DNA of 64,000 bases from Periplaneta americana. Taxonomy: Eukaryota > Arthropoda > Insecta > Blattodea > Blattidae. The notes under the pieces are model-generated. The model was given only the letters and a program-made list of their open reading frames with translations, ran no database searches and was not told where the DNA came from. The stretch covers positions 69,561,392-69,625,391 of the forward strand of contig NC_091119.1 of the NCBI RefSeq assembly GCF_040183065.1. The letters are read 5' to 3'. Below, one piece after another: positions 24,289-36,118 of the stretch (position 1 is its first letter; every line of letters starts with the position of its first letter). Position numbers and translations under genes: made by a program.

Positions 24289-24768
24289 TACGATGAAAGA
24301 GTTCCATTACTCTTTCATCGTATGATGACGCAGAATATCTGCATGGAAATATCATGTGTACTTCGGTACATTAAAATAATATATATGATATGCGTAAATC
24401 ACTTCGTGATTTAAGATGGCGCTTATTCTGTCGGATCCCGGCCAACTAGTCACTCATAACGAGTTCACCTCAGCACATGTGTGGACTTCAGTCCTACGTT
24501 CAGAGACATCTATGACGTAGAGCAGAGGGCAGCCACTAGAGGGAACCCAAAAGTTGGAACTTAAACTGAGACGATTCTGTCCGGCGCCAGGGTGGATATC
24601 CGGTGTGGCTTAGTGGATAAAGCATCAGCACATAGAGCTGAAAACCCAGGTTCAAATCCCAGCGCCGGAGAGAATTTTTCTCCGTTCCATTACTCTTTCA
24701 TTGTATGATGACGCAGAATATCTGCATGGAAATATCATATGTACTTTGGTACATTAAAATAATATATA
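24289..24768 (+). mobile_element. Tail-duplicated SINE, copy A, with 12-bp target duplication
   Basis: TTACACGAATAA (24277-24288) and TTACACGAGTAA (24769-24780) flank the insert. An 86-bp tail is present at 24301-24386 and again at 24684-24769, with a few differences. Between them are a body and a tRNA-like head (TGTGGCTTAGTGGATAAAGC as A-box, GGTTCAAATCCC as B-box, about 24603-24668). Order: tail, body, head, tail. The left end starts with CGATGAAAGAG, the inverse of CTCTTTCATCG 8 bp further on. A pol III SINE normally starts at its head, so the copy ahead of the head is odd. Confidence 0.75.
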
Positions 24769-24845
24769 TTACACGAGTAAGTTTATATGCGCTGTCTCCC
24801 TAGACTTCAAGCCAAGCACCTATTATATGCCTCGTAATGCTTATT

Positions 24846-24925
24846 ACGCCTCAGCTCTTTGGTGGAGCAGTCATTAGTATGCTGGCTTGTCAACCGTGGG
24901 ACCCGAGTTTGACTCTCGGTAAGAA
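24846..24925 (+). repeat. tRNA-like (SINE head) sequence
   Basis: GCTCTTTGGTGGAGCAGT and GAGTTTGACTCTCGG have A-box and B-box character and tRNA-like spacing. The acceptor and anticodon stems do not pair well, so I take it as a SINE head rather than a working tRNA gene. Confidence 0.45.
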
Positions 24926-25117
24926 CTATTTTTTATTAACGTAACTAATTTTTATACATGTTATCTTTCTTCATTTTCTATTCTTTTTTGCAGTGAAACG
25001 AATTATTTCGCAACTCTGGCTCCACTAGAATTAAGAAAACCCTTGGGAGATCAATTTTCTTACAAAATACAACAAAAATAAACAAATTAATGAAAAAATA
25101 ATAATACACATGTAGAG

Positions 25118-25333
25118 CTAATACTTTGTCCACATGCCACTGGCGTCTATCACTGCCTGCGATCTTCGGGGCATTGAGTCCATCAGATCACGGAAATAGT
25201 TCTGGTCCTCAGAGAGATCTTCCCAGGTAGTCAGAACTTGATCCCACAACTGATCTGGATTTTGAGGTGAATTGTCTCGATATTTGTCAATCCTCCTCTT
25301 TGTCATGCATTTCTGTGAACTGTCTTTGAACAT
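25118..25333 (-). pseudogene. Tc1-like transposase C-terminus
   Basis: The minus strand reads RRIDKYRDNSPQNPDQLWDQ, VLTTWEDLSEDQNYFRDLMD and SMPRRSQAVIDASGMWTKY, the C-terminal end of Tc1-like transposases. No catalytic residues remain. It lies inside the Harbinger-like element. Confidence 0.75.
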
Positions 25334-25699
25334 ATATAGCAGTGTGGTTATCCTGCTGGAAATGAAATTTCCTTTGATGATATATAAATTCCATGAATCC
25401 AGTTCTTTCGCTTCTGTTTTAAAGCCAGTGCAAGCATATCTTATCGCTAGCTATAATATAATTCTAATAAATGAAAGTTAATATACCAAATAAGTTTTGT
25501 TATGTTTGAATGCACATTATGCATTAATTTACTAATATTGCTTAGGTATCGTTATAATAACCACTTTCATGTGTTAAAATAAAAACTCACTTGTATATTA
25601 CTTAGTTGACTAGTTTCAGCTTTGTCTCAGCTGTTTTTATGACATTCTAACCTATGATCAATTTCTTCTAAAATGTTGAGTACCACGATCTTCGTGACG

Positions 25700-25843
25700 C
25701 GGTATCTTTCGTGAATTTTTTGTGTCATTTAAGATTTCAAAATGATCGTTTCTTAAATGGTTAACATTATCTTCATCTGACTCTTAATTTTCGAGCAGTT
25801 CCCGATATAGGCCTAACAATTCTGCGTCGAAACGTTCCGCCAT
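25700..25843 (-). pseudogene. Possible HARBI1-like N-terminal fragment
   Basis: From the minus-strand ATG at 25843: MAERFDAELLGLYRELLEN, a stop, then ESDEDNVNHLRNDHFEILND in the same frame. It resembles the acidic N-terminus of insect Harbinger nuclease-like proteins. Short and broken. Confidence 0.35.
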
Positions 25844-26529
25844 TTTATATTGCAACTAATGAATCATTAAAAATTTAAAGACGGTAATTTCTTATCATCA
25901 TTGACTACTTCATAGCAGTCGTGTTAATATTCAATGAGGATGGAAAGACCTCATATAATGAATATTTGATGTACGGAAATTTCTGTCACTAAATATAATG
26001 ACAGTTTTACTGATTCGTTAGGCTAAAGATGGTTGGTAAGATATAAAAATGATTTAATGAACCAGTAAATAAATTAAAGAATCATTAAAACCTTAGTGAA
26101 GGTTGGTGAAACCGGCCCATTTGTCATAAACTGAATGTGTAATGTAAAATTAATTTTAGTAGGTAGCTTTATAGTTATTTTTATCTCACAAATTATACTG
26201 CTGTTTCAATAATTCAATTATTTACTGTTAAATAATTATAATATGTAGGTCTATTGTAGACGAACTGCAGAATTGTTACATCTGAATTTTGGTGAACTTA
26301 TTATTTTTTAAATTTAGATTCAAATTTTTTTTCGATGCATGTTGTTATTTTAAATTCCGAATGTGGTGACTGTATCCACCTCTTGTGCTTAAAATTGTTT
26401 TATGTTTTAAACATACAGAATTAATAAAAGTTAGTATATTTAATTAATAACAAGTAATATAAAGTGCCATATTTGGTTCTGATTTCTTGGTATTCATAAT
26501 CAATTAACTTACTCCTCTTCCAAAATCTT

Positions 26530-26660
26530 ACGGAGTTGAGCTGAGCTAAGCTAGCAAGCTGCGAGAGAGTTCGCAATGCTTCCCGCGTGACGTCATCACA
26601 TAGTACGAGATCGGGCGAGACTGCGCACTGCTTCACCATTATATTCCCATCACACTCAAA
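26530..26660 (-). repeat. Repeat shared inverted with 23650-23760
   Basis: TGGGAATATAATGGTG and a TGACGTCAC-containing block occur here on the minus strand and at 23665-23745 on the plus strand. The two copies therefore lie on either side of the Harbinger-like element in opposite orientation. Confidence 0.55.
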
Positions 26661-26907
26661 ACCAATATCATTCCAGTCTGTGAAAATAGCTGTAAAAGAG
26701 CAATTCAACACCTAGCCTCAAAACATCTGAGAAGCACTGGAGAGTGTCAATTCTGAAAATAACATTTCAGCCAAGAAAAAGTGCATTCGCACTATTTCGT
26801 CAAGCAACAGGGCATCATTTACTGGCGAAACACCTCTTTCGTTTGGGATAATGGAGACACCATCCTGCAAATTATGTAACTCTAATAAAGAGATGGACCG
26901 ACATCAC

Positions 26908-28011
26908 TAAAGCCCAGATTTCTAAGCAAAATGCATATTCTTTTCCACACTTTTAAAGGTAAGCAGAAAGGTTATATTTCATAAGATACACCCACATAAG
27001 CAGTTTTAACTATGTCTGTTAGTGCTTATAAATGCTTATTTCGCAGGAAAACGTTTTTGCTTACTTATTTTACGATTTTTAATTAAATCAGCATATTTTA
27101 TCCAAAACTGTACTTTTAAAAGTGCATATTTCACTCCTAGCCATCCTTTATCACAGATTCCCTTTCTTTTATTGGCTAATAAAAAATTAACTTCAGTCGA
27201 ATGCGTAAGAAGGCAATGCTAGGGTATGACCCAGATGTTGTGAAATAATACTGCATAGTTCTAATTAGGAGAGAGTCTTGGGATTCCCCACCAAGCTTCT
27301 GTGACTAGGCAGGTCAATTGGTTATCGCACTTATCACATGGATGGTGAATCCCAGAGTTCCAAACTGCAGTGTGCAAGTTGTGCAACACGCATTGTTTCA
27401 ATAAGGGGTGTGTGATTGCTCACTGTTATAATTAAGAAATGTCACCCACAAAAACCTTTCAATCAGCATTCTTATGCAAATTCTTTCCAAACGAGTCTGG
27501 AAGTAACATTTTCAGGAAGGACGGCAGTGTCTAATTTTGTTTGGTGTGTGAAAAGAGTGTTTTTGCAAAGAAAAAAATGACATTGTGCAGCATATTGATA
27601 CAACATGGCACAAGGAGAGGTTTAAGAATAAATATAAGTTAAACCAGCAACTGATTAAAGCAATGTGGGTGAACAATCGAGTTCTGGTGATACAATTTTC
27701 AAAGACTTGTGTTTAGCATTAGCAGGTTCCAATATTCTGTCGAAAGAACATTTTCACTGTACAAATCGTTTTTCACTGACAGACACAGGAGCTTCACACA
27801 GGAAAATCTCAGGATGACCTACCTTGTATACTGCAACAGCCTTCAATAAGGTAAGAGTTTCTCGAAACAAATAATTTTATCATATTTCCATGTATTCGTT
27901 TTTGCTTATTTTACTGTTTCTGTGTATCCGTTTTTGCTTATTTTCACCATTTTTCGTGCTTATTTGCTTGCTTATTTTACTGTTTGATTGTGCTTAGAAA
28001 TCCGGGTTTTA
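26908..28011 (+). mobile_element. Internally deleted hAT, CGGBP1-like family
   Basis: Ends TAAAGCCCAGATTTCTAAGC and (minus) TAAAACCCGGATTTCTAAGC are inverted repeats. Flanking octamers GACATCAC and GACATTAC differ at one base, fitting a hAT duplication. The plus strand near 27520 gives a BED-like finger (CLVCEKSVFAKKKNDIVQHI then H). It is joined directly to a C-terminal dimerisation segment near 27730-27840 (VERSFSLYKSFFTDRR-like, frame-shifted). The catalytic core is deleted. Both inner flanks are rich in GCTTATTT words. Confidence 0.8.
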
Positions 28012-29903
28012 GACATTACCTTTCAATGTGTCCTGGCCTACAGTCACTCACAGAAGTGAAACGCTGATGGGAAGCCAGAAAGAAGAAGTTTTTTCTATAA
28101 AATTGTTTCTTAATGTTTGTTCACTTGTTGTTTTCTTTGAAGATTGATGATTCTATAATCAATTTATCAGCCATTAGATAAATAAATAAATAAATATGCT
28201 GTATTCATATGGTCCTTGAATATGAAAGCCAGAATGGACACTATTAAGATACTACAAATATATGGCAAAACTGACCTGACTTTTTGGAAGCAAAGGTTTT
28301 CAAAAGCACAGATCGAACTAGGTTTATGCTGACAGAATGTTATTCCTCAAATCATGCTTTGGAGTTAGCAGAAGGAAACAATTGCAAAATGAAGGAATTT
28401 CTCTGTAACTAAAGGACTAATTAGAACAGACAATTAATATGAACACACATTTGACAAATCTTAGATTATACAACTAGAGATAAAAAAAAAAGGTTGAAGG
28501 AAATCAAAATGGCTTAGTGTTTTAAGAAGAGGTGAACTGTGAAGTTACATTAAAGATGTTCCATATGTACCATATTGTAATTTTCTCTTTAATTAAAAAA
28601 AATTACGAATGGGTAGAGTAAACACTGAAGTATTCCATTTATCCTGCATTTATTTAATTAGAATTATAACTTACTTCTCTACATGCAAAATTCTTTCAAT
28701 TTTCTAATTGTTTTATGAATATAACACATACATAATATAACTGTTTTCTGTCATGATAAAACGTGACCAAATTGTTTACATTACAATGTATTTTTTTTAT
28801 TCTTCCTAGTTCTGTAGGAAGGGAAGAAAAAAGATTTAGGGGGAGAGACTAACAACAATTAGTAGTATACTACAAAAAAAAAAAAGTAAGACAACAGATT
28901 TTGTAAAGCTTGCCTTACGTTTTGAACTGAGATTCTATAAACTGTACGTGTTATTTATTACTTGTTACTGGTTTAGTATCATTCTGTGCCTAATTACCAG
29001 TTAAAAATACTAAAATACATCTGAACATTTTTTTTATCTTACATACACTTTTTCCTGAAAAAAATCTGTACCTGCCAACAATTCCTAGGTTATGTGCTGT
29101 GAAACTCCATAGAGACTGTAACTGCTGCAGTAGCATCACTCAATTTTCTTTATTTTTTAAATTTCCATCTGACATGGAAGAAATTCTAGATTTATAATTG
29201 CAAAAATAATAATTACTTTACTCATGAGTTTTGTGGTTAAACAGTAGTAACATTTGGATACTGAATTTCACAAAAAATATATTTAATAAAATTCAGAAAT
29301 TAACCTCATATATGAACAATTGAATTCCTACATGGGGAAATTTATTCTAAATCAACAAATTTGAACTGTGCACAGCTCTTCTTTAAGATTAAGTGATACT
29401 AACACAAATCTTCATTTCTTGTTATTACAGTACAATATACATTCATGACCACAACACAGAATAAGTACCAAATATTCACGATATTACATGCACTTTGATA
29501 ATATCAAATTTTAAATAATATGTAGTAGTTCTCATTAATCCGAAATTTAATTTGCTGGAAAGACAAACTACATATATGCTATGTCATGAAAAGTAAAAGA
29601 GAGAATAAATTTACATGAACTCAAAATCTAAGATCTCATATATATATAATTTCAACATCTCGATGCAATACATTGTTTTACATCACTTTTTTGTTTGTAC
29701 TCTTTGCTTCTGGAGCACTTATTTTTTCAATATGCTACATCAACTGAGCAATGATACTAAGCATTATGATTCTGTCATTGTTTTTCAAGTCTAAAGGCGA
29801 CTCTAAATCACCAAAAGTTGTCACCTCAATTTTGGTATTCTAAAGAGAGCTACAATGCATTTTGGTAATTTTGTGCTGAGCAATTTGCCAAATGTATAAT
29901 GTA
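28012..29903. other. No gene recognised
   Basis: Unusually free of recognisable repeats, AT-rich, with only a short (AAAT)n near 28176-28194. No exon-like frame seen. Confidence 0.4.
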
Positions 29904-30651
29904 CAGGGTGATTTACGAGGATTTACCGCCACTTACGGAGCTTATTTCTGAAGATATTCTGAGCAAAAGATGTCATATAAACATGTGTTCTAATCTCAAT
30001 ATTTTCAGAGTTACATTAATTTGAATCTGTTTGTAAAATACCATTATTCTTTAGTTTTAAGGGTAAAAGAATATTATAAACAGAGAATGAATTATTCAGG
30101 AGTATGATTTCTTTAATTAGCTAGTATTCTGAAGTTAAAAATGTATTGTGAATTCCATAATTGCTTCGTAAACAACTTTTTTCGATTTTTAACTACAAAA
30201 TTACATTTTTCTTACGCATTTATCACAACAATTGTTACAAATTACGCCACTCTTGTAAATTCTTCAAAACTGTACATTAGGCTGCATAATTACACTGTGA
30301 AGAATCAAGTTCCTAAAATCGTATGATTTTAACACTTTCTGTGATAGGTGCGTAAGAATAATGTAATTTTCAGTTAAACATTGAAAAACAAAATCTGTAC
30401 AAAGCAATTAACAACACATTTTTAGCTTTAGAAAACTAGACAATTAAAGAAATGACACTTCTGAATAGTTCATTCTCTATTTGTAATATTCTTTTACCCT
30501 TAAAAGTAAAGAAAAAAAGTATTTAATTAACAACTTCAAATTAGTGTCTCTGAAAATAATGAGATTAAGACACATGTTCATATGACTTTTTGCTCAGAAT
30601 GCCTTCGGAAATTAGCTGCGTAAGTGGCGGTAAATCCTCGTGAATCCCCTG
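29904..30651. mobile_element. Foldback MITE, copy 1
   Basis: TA-flanked. The left end CAGGGTGATTTACGAGGATT and the right end (minus) CAGGGGATTCACGAGGATTT start inverted halves that stay complementary over most of the 748 bp, so one strand can fold into a long hairpin. No coding capacity. A second degenerate copy lies at 59285-59970. Confidence 0.85.
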
Positions 30652-30653
30652 TA

Positions 30654-33104
30654 TATACACACTTCTTTTTCTTTTCCGAGATTAGGTCAAATACAATTCT
30701 AACCTGTTATCATGAAAACCCTTCTTACAAATTGAACTTCCTTTTGAAAATATGGTATGCCAAAACTTAATACTCCTCTTCCGCCCTGCTGTGCCTTTAA
30801 AGTTTTCTTTAATCTAAATATCAAAACAATTTTTACCCAATATTAATTATTTAATAACTGGTAGAAAATGTTACATTTGAATACAAGAGATGTCTGAAAA
30901 CTGTTGAAAAGGTGACGCACAACAATCCCTGAATAATGATGAGGTATGCAAACATTTAATATTAAGGTCCCATCATTAGCCTGAAAGCTACACTCAGCTT
31001 TCCATGCTGAAGACCTGGGTTTAAATACTAGACAATTCAAGTGGAAATTATGGTGGACCAAGTCAGTGATTTGGACAACTTTTAAAGAGGGTACTCCAAT
31101 TTCCTCTGCCATCACTATCACTTCTCCATTAAACATGTATATCCCAGTATAATGCAGATTCATCTTCATGTAGCACACCACAGTCGAGACGATAAAAGTT
31201 TAGTATGCACCATTAGATAAAAAATATTCAGACTGTTTATTTCATCACAATGAACTGAGCGAGGTATGTAAATGAGATACATGGTTAACTACCACGAACT
31301 GATCATCTTTACTCATAGAAGCTTGAGTGCATTCCAGGACCTTTTGAAAATAGCAGAGATCTCTTGCTTCAGACTGAACCTACGGCCTTCCCCTTAGCTA
31401 TTAATTGCTTCAATCACTGAGTTAGCTGATCATAAAATATTTTATATCGAAAGACTCCAATCTTGAGTCTGAGTTGGTACTACCCAGATCACATATAACA
31501 GATTGATAAGCCTCATGGGCTTTGAAAGCAACAATTTTTATCAATTTCACTATGCTGCCATCTAGTGACTGCGAAAGAAGTCACGTTGTAACTTTCATTT
31601 GAATTGCGTGGAGCAACTGTACTTCCATCTAGCAGTCGTTACCAATCGACAGTGGCAATCCTGATGGTTGTTCTCTTTCATATGTTACCGTTTTTAACAT
31701 GGGGATGGCCAATCTGTTATATATGTGATCAGGGGTACTACTTTGAAGTATGCCAGCATGACTTTAGTTACAATGTCTTTAGCCCTACTTATGCTCGCCA
31801 AGTTTTTAACCTCTACCACCACAGAAACACAAAAACATACCAGTGTTTCTGTTAACATTAAGGGCATATTGTGATAGCTAGAGCTTTATCTGTTATGAAA
31901 TTTATGACTATACAGTGAACTCTCGAGTCAACTGACTAAGGACCAAAACCAACCAAAAGTTAGAAATGCTGTATACAATTTTAGACGATATTTGCTCAGA
32001 AATGGTTGGATGAAAGTGAAGCAGACCCAAGTTACCTAGCACACTCAATCTGGGAGAGTCAAGAAGCATGTGAAGAAATCAAAGATGATGATTCACATGA
32101 AGACTCGAACTACGAGTGATGAAATCCAAGATGTTATCATTTATATTGATGTGTGTCACAATCCTGAGAATAAGTAATTTACAGCAGAACCCCATTTGCC
32201 AGAGTCACACGGGACCAGGCATGATCAGATGATTGGAAATCGAAAAAATAATGACATAAATAAGACAGTTTACATACATGTTACTAACTGCACTTCACAA
32301 TAAAATATTTAGTTAAATACAAATGATCTACATCTTTGCATAATAAAATGTAACAAATATATAAAGTAAGTATAAGTTCGACTTGAATTAGGATACTGTA
32401 TCTTAATTATGAAGCCCTGAATATTTAGGTTTTAAAAAACTAAAATTTGTTTTTTTCAACACATGCTTCAGTAATTTTTAAAATTCTAAATCTTTCATTT
32501 AGAAAATTATATGTTTTTAAAGAAAAAATGAAAATAAGCAAAATACTATTAGACATATTAAAATATCTGGTATTATAACATAGTACGTCAAAAACATAGC
32601 CTGATGACGGAATGTTTTATGAAATTATTCACCAATATTAACACATATTAAGAGTCTAGTATGCCTACAACACTTGTTAAATTATTACACCCGCAAGCCA
32701 TTCTGATTAGTGCTCCTAACATGACAATGAACAATTAAATATTTTGACAGATTTTCAGGAGTAAAACCTCCTCATATAAATCCTCAAGATCTGCTTTACT
32801 GCAAGAGTGGATTACTATTCGTACAATATAAGTCAATTTGCTCGATTAAAGGGATAAAGTCTAATAAAATAATTCCTTTAATAACAAACTGAATTATATT
32901 GTAAGAAAACAATATTAAAGTCTGCATTACTACAGTCGTGCTCAAACCTCCTGACGTTTGCAGGTGTGTCCGCTTATCGGTGATAGCCAATAGCGGCAGT
33001 GCTGTGTTGCAACATATGGGCATGCAAACTCGCCGCTTAGAAAGTCTCAAGGTCAAATAACAACTGTGCTCAGAAAATTGGTATGTTGTAGGGACCCTTC
33101 ACAT

Positions 33105-33106
<2 letters not shown>
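30654..33106. other. No gene; possible pogo-like ends
   Basis: ACAGTGAACTCTCGAGTCAA near 31912 and ACAGCAGAACCCCATTTGCC near 32181 have the look of pogo/Tigger termini. A weak acidic reading frame lies between them. No complete element can be drawn. Confidence 0.35.

Positions 33107-33163
<57 letters not shown>
33107..33163. repeat. AT dinucleotide repeat
   Basis: (AT)n of about 50 bp preceded by ACATACATAT; low-complexity frames on both strands are artefacts. Confidence 0.9.
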
Positions 33164-33168
<5 letters not shown>

Positions 33169-33245
33169 AATGTTTGGTGTTTTCTGAACACACAGAAACA
33201 AAAATCACATTTCAACCCCCAGTGGTTCCAATTATATGGGTTAAT

Positions 33246-33924
33246 ACAGTAAAACCCTGATAAGACTCTGTTCAAGGGAGCACATGTAAACCGCATATTA
33301 ATTGGGACCTCGTATTAGGCGAGCATGCTAATTTTGACATATACAGTATCTATTAGAATTTTTCTTTATTGAAATACATGATTCATGGAAGTAATACAGT
33401 ATTATTCCAATATGTAATTACTGTTCTGTACGTCAAAGATATTTACATTATGTACTGGACTTAATTCTTTTGAAAAAAGTCATTTATAGTTGTTTTCCGT
33501 GTGCATGTTCTCCAAGTGCTCATGTTTACCGCAATTCACTTTCTTGCACTTACATCCTCCCGACGTCGCAGCTGCAGTGATTGAGTCGCGATTTTTTATT
33601 ATTGTTCTTAATGTCAATGATGGGATTCCTAATGAATCAGAGAGTTGTTTCTGATTAAGAGTACTGTTTTCATCGTACTTTCATAAGATTTCCAATTTTT
33701 CCGACACAGAAAGCGCTTTTCATATAATACTCATTGTAATCACACTCATAGGCACTTCAGTACACTAAAAGACAACTGACCTGCAAAAATTTCCATTCAA
33801 TGGCCAAATGTTTCATTTCTGTTACAGTACATTGCTGAAAATTACATCGAAAATATTCCACAAAAACAGCGTATTATACGGGACTTCAGCGCAACATGGT
33901 ATTTTATAAAGGTGTTATAATATA
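33246..33924 (-). mobile_element. pogo/Tigger-like fragment with CENP-B-type HTH
   Basis: The left terminus reads TACAGTAAAACCCTGATAAG. On the minus strand 33722-33480 reads KALSVSEKLEIL, a stop, then NQKQLSDSLGIPSLTLRTII and KNRDSI, the CENP-B-like DNA-binding HTH at the N-terminus of pogo/Tigger transposases. The catalytic domain is absent. The right limit is set by the next element and is approximate. Confidence 0.6.
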
Positions 33925-34110
33925 CAGGGTGTTTCCGAGGTGGTGTTACAAACTTTCAGGGATGATGGCGAAGGGCACATGTATCAATTTGAGATAAGGA
34001 ACCATGGTCCGGAAATGGCTGAGTCGAAAGTTATAAGCAAAAATAACTGGTACATAAAATGAGAAAGGAGTGATATTTCAAAACTAACGTGATAGCAACA
34101 GAATAGGTTT
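33925..34110 (+). mobile_element. One end of a TA-flanked element
   Basis: TA then CAGGGTGTTTCCGAGGTGGT, the same terminus style as at 1487. The following sequence is non-coding and no partner end was found. Confidence 0.4.
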
Positions 34111-35591
34111 GAACCTAAAAATCCGGGGCTTCCTAATTACATACCTATGAATATGAGTTTCATTTGTTTAAGCTTAACATGACATTTGTGTGCTGCACGG
34201 TCTCGTCATCATACACACTTATTTGCTTGCTAGACATGTCTAAAATAATTCTTTTTACGAAATTAATCTGGATAAATCATAATTAAAAGTATCCAGATAA
34301 ATGGAGTCCCACTGTACTTCAGAGGTTTAAAATCGACTGTGATTGCGATCCCAGTGCAGTATAAGAGTGGAAAGCATCACTTATTTCGTCTACTTTTGCC
34401 CTACACAAACAGAGTTCAATGAGCCTGAGGAGCCACACAGCTCGTCTAACTCAGAATGAATGATTACTTCGAGACTCATTATACACAGCACAGCAAATAA
34501 GACTTAATCTTGGTAACACGATCACTCACTCGCCATCAGGAACTGATAAGCAAGAAATCTGCACAATGACACAACTGAATTCAGATTTCGTTGGTGTTCT
34601 CACAAGAGGACGTAGTCGTAAAAATAACCATGGTTAGTTACACTACTGAGAAACGAATATTCATTATGGAAATCCATTAGTGAAAATGTCGCATGTGAAA
34701 TGTTTGACCAAATTTCGGCTATGTTTTCTGGAAGCTACTAAACCATCTAAGCAATATGTCCTTAACTTGTTTAAAGTGTCATGAAACAGGCTCCACTTTA
34801 AACAATAGAAAAAGACAATATAAAAAACAGCCCTCACAGGATCTTGATGATATGAGAAGAAGATTGATGCAAAGTCCAAAGTCAAACCTTCAAGATGGTT
34901 AGCGCAGGAATAAGTCGCAAAGATTTGTTATACGAGGGCTCAAAATGCTTAAGTTTTATCTATATAAAGTGTCAGTATGTCGTTTGCCAGAGAACAGAGT
35001 GACTGGTGGCATGCAAGCACGTTATCAGGATCAGTTTTGTTTAGCAAGCTCTGTATGATCATAGTAGTACACTCTCATCTCTCTGTTATTCGAGATAAAT
35101 AAAAGTTATTTTAAATTTACTGTTGTGGTTTAAATCACGCACACATAATAGTTCTATCATTTTTATACTATAGTCCTGTCATTCTTATTTCCGGCAGCCA
35201 ATCACGTTGCAGGCCGGCTACATTTAAATGTGTGCGTCTTGTGATTCGCTGCTGATGATGTTATGCACTTCCTAAGGCTCGATAAATACTTAATATAATC
35301 GCCACCATTTTGGCTCTTTCGTTGGCGTTCGCAGACAGCACACGAGGACGTTATTTGCCACTCAATTATTTGCTCAATTACAGTGCGTTTGATTTATTAT
35401 CACAGGAGCTACAACATGATCATGTTTAACGGTGTAGCAAATAAGATACCTCGCCTGGTAGCTAGGCAACGAAAGAATAAAAATGGCAAACGATACTACC
35501 TACATAGACTTTATAGAGTCTTCACTTCCTAAGGTGTAAGCAAAGAGTAGGAGTCACGTCAGAAATAACAGCGACACGACTATAATTTATT
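34111..35591. other. No gene recognised
   Basis: AT-rich. The minus strand near 34320 reads TACAGTGGGACTCCATTTAT, which could be another pogo-like end. Otherwise nothing assignable. Confidence 0.35.
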
Positions 35592-36013
35592 GTATGATGA
35601 ATGAGTGATGGAACGGAGAAAAATTCTCTCCGGCGCTGGGATTTGAACCCGGGTTTTCAGCTCTACGTGCTGATGCTTTATCCACTAAGCCACGCCGGAT
35701 ACGACCCCGACGCCGGTTAGAATCGTCTCAGATTAAGCTCCATCTCTTGGGTTCCCTCTAGTGGCCGCCCTCTCCACTACGTCATAGATGTCTATGAACG
35801 CAGGACCGAAGTCCATATATGTGTTGAGGTGCACTCGAATGAGTGACTGGTTGGCCGGGATCCGACGGTATGGGCGCCGTCTTAAATCACAAAGTGATTT
35901 ATTACGCATATCATATATATATTTTGATGTACCGAAGTACATATGATATTTCCATGCAGATATTCTGCGTCATCATATGATGAATGAGTGATGGAACGGA
36001 GAAAAATTCTCGG
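35592..36013 (-). mobile_element. Tail-duplicated SINE, copy B
   Basis: Minus-strand order: tail (36011-35914), body, tRNA-like head (GGCGTGGCTTAGTGGATAAA and B-box GGTTCAAATCCC, about 35695-35635), then the first part of a second tail ending near 35592. It matches copies A and C in order, so tail-body-head-tail is the family structure. Its 5' end (minus sense) continues into an inverted tail copy. Confidence 0.75.
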
Positions 36014-36118
36014 CGCCGGAGAGAATTTTTCTCCGTTCCATCACTCATTCATCATATGATGACGCAGAATATCTGCATGGAAATATCATATGTACTTCGG
36101 TACATCAAAATATATATA
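35914..36118. repeat. Perfect palindrome, 98-bp arms, 9-nt loop
   Basis: 35914-36011 and 36021-36118 are exact reverse complements by base-by-base reading, with loop GGCGCCGGA. Each arm is the SINE tail, including GCAGAATATCTGC and GTACTTCGGTAC hairpins. Confidence 0.95.

Larger units (their letters stand above)
23971..26118 (-). mobile_element. Harbinger-like element with nested insertions
   Basis: GGGCCGGTTTCACTAACCTT at the left is matched inverted at the right by GGGCCGGTTTCACCAACCTT. A minus-strand fragment near 25843 (MAERFDAELLGLYRELLEN) resembles the start of HARBI1-like proteins. The element carries a SINE (24289-24768), a tRNA-like segment (24846-24925) and a Tc1 fragment (25118-25333). 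The target duplication is not clear. The class assignment rests on the end sequence and is moderate. Confidence 0.55.

Noticed and set aside
24846-24925. Functional tRNA gene
   Set aside because: A- and B-boxes are present but acceptor and anticodon stems do not pair properly, and it lies within nested repeats.
31604-31855. Membrane-like small protein
   Set aside because: Hydrophobic composition only; no start context, family match or exon structure.
33066-33296. Coding frames on both strands
   Set aside because: They run through the (AT)n tract (Ile-Tyr repeats) and have no conserved flanks.
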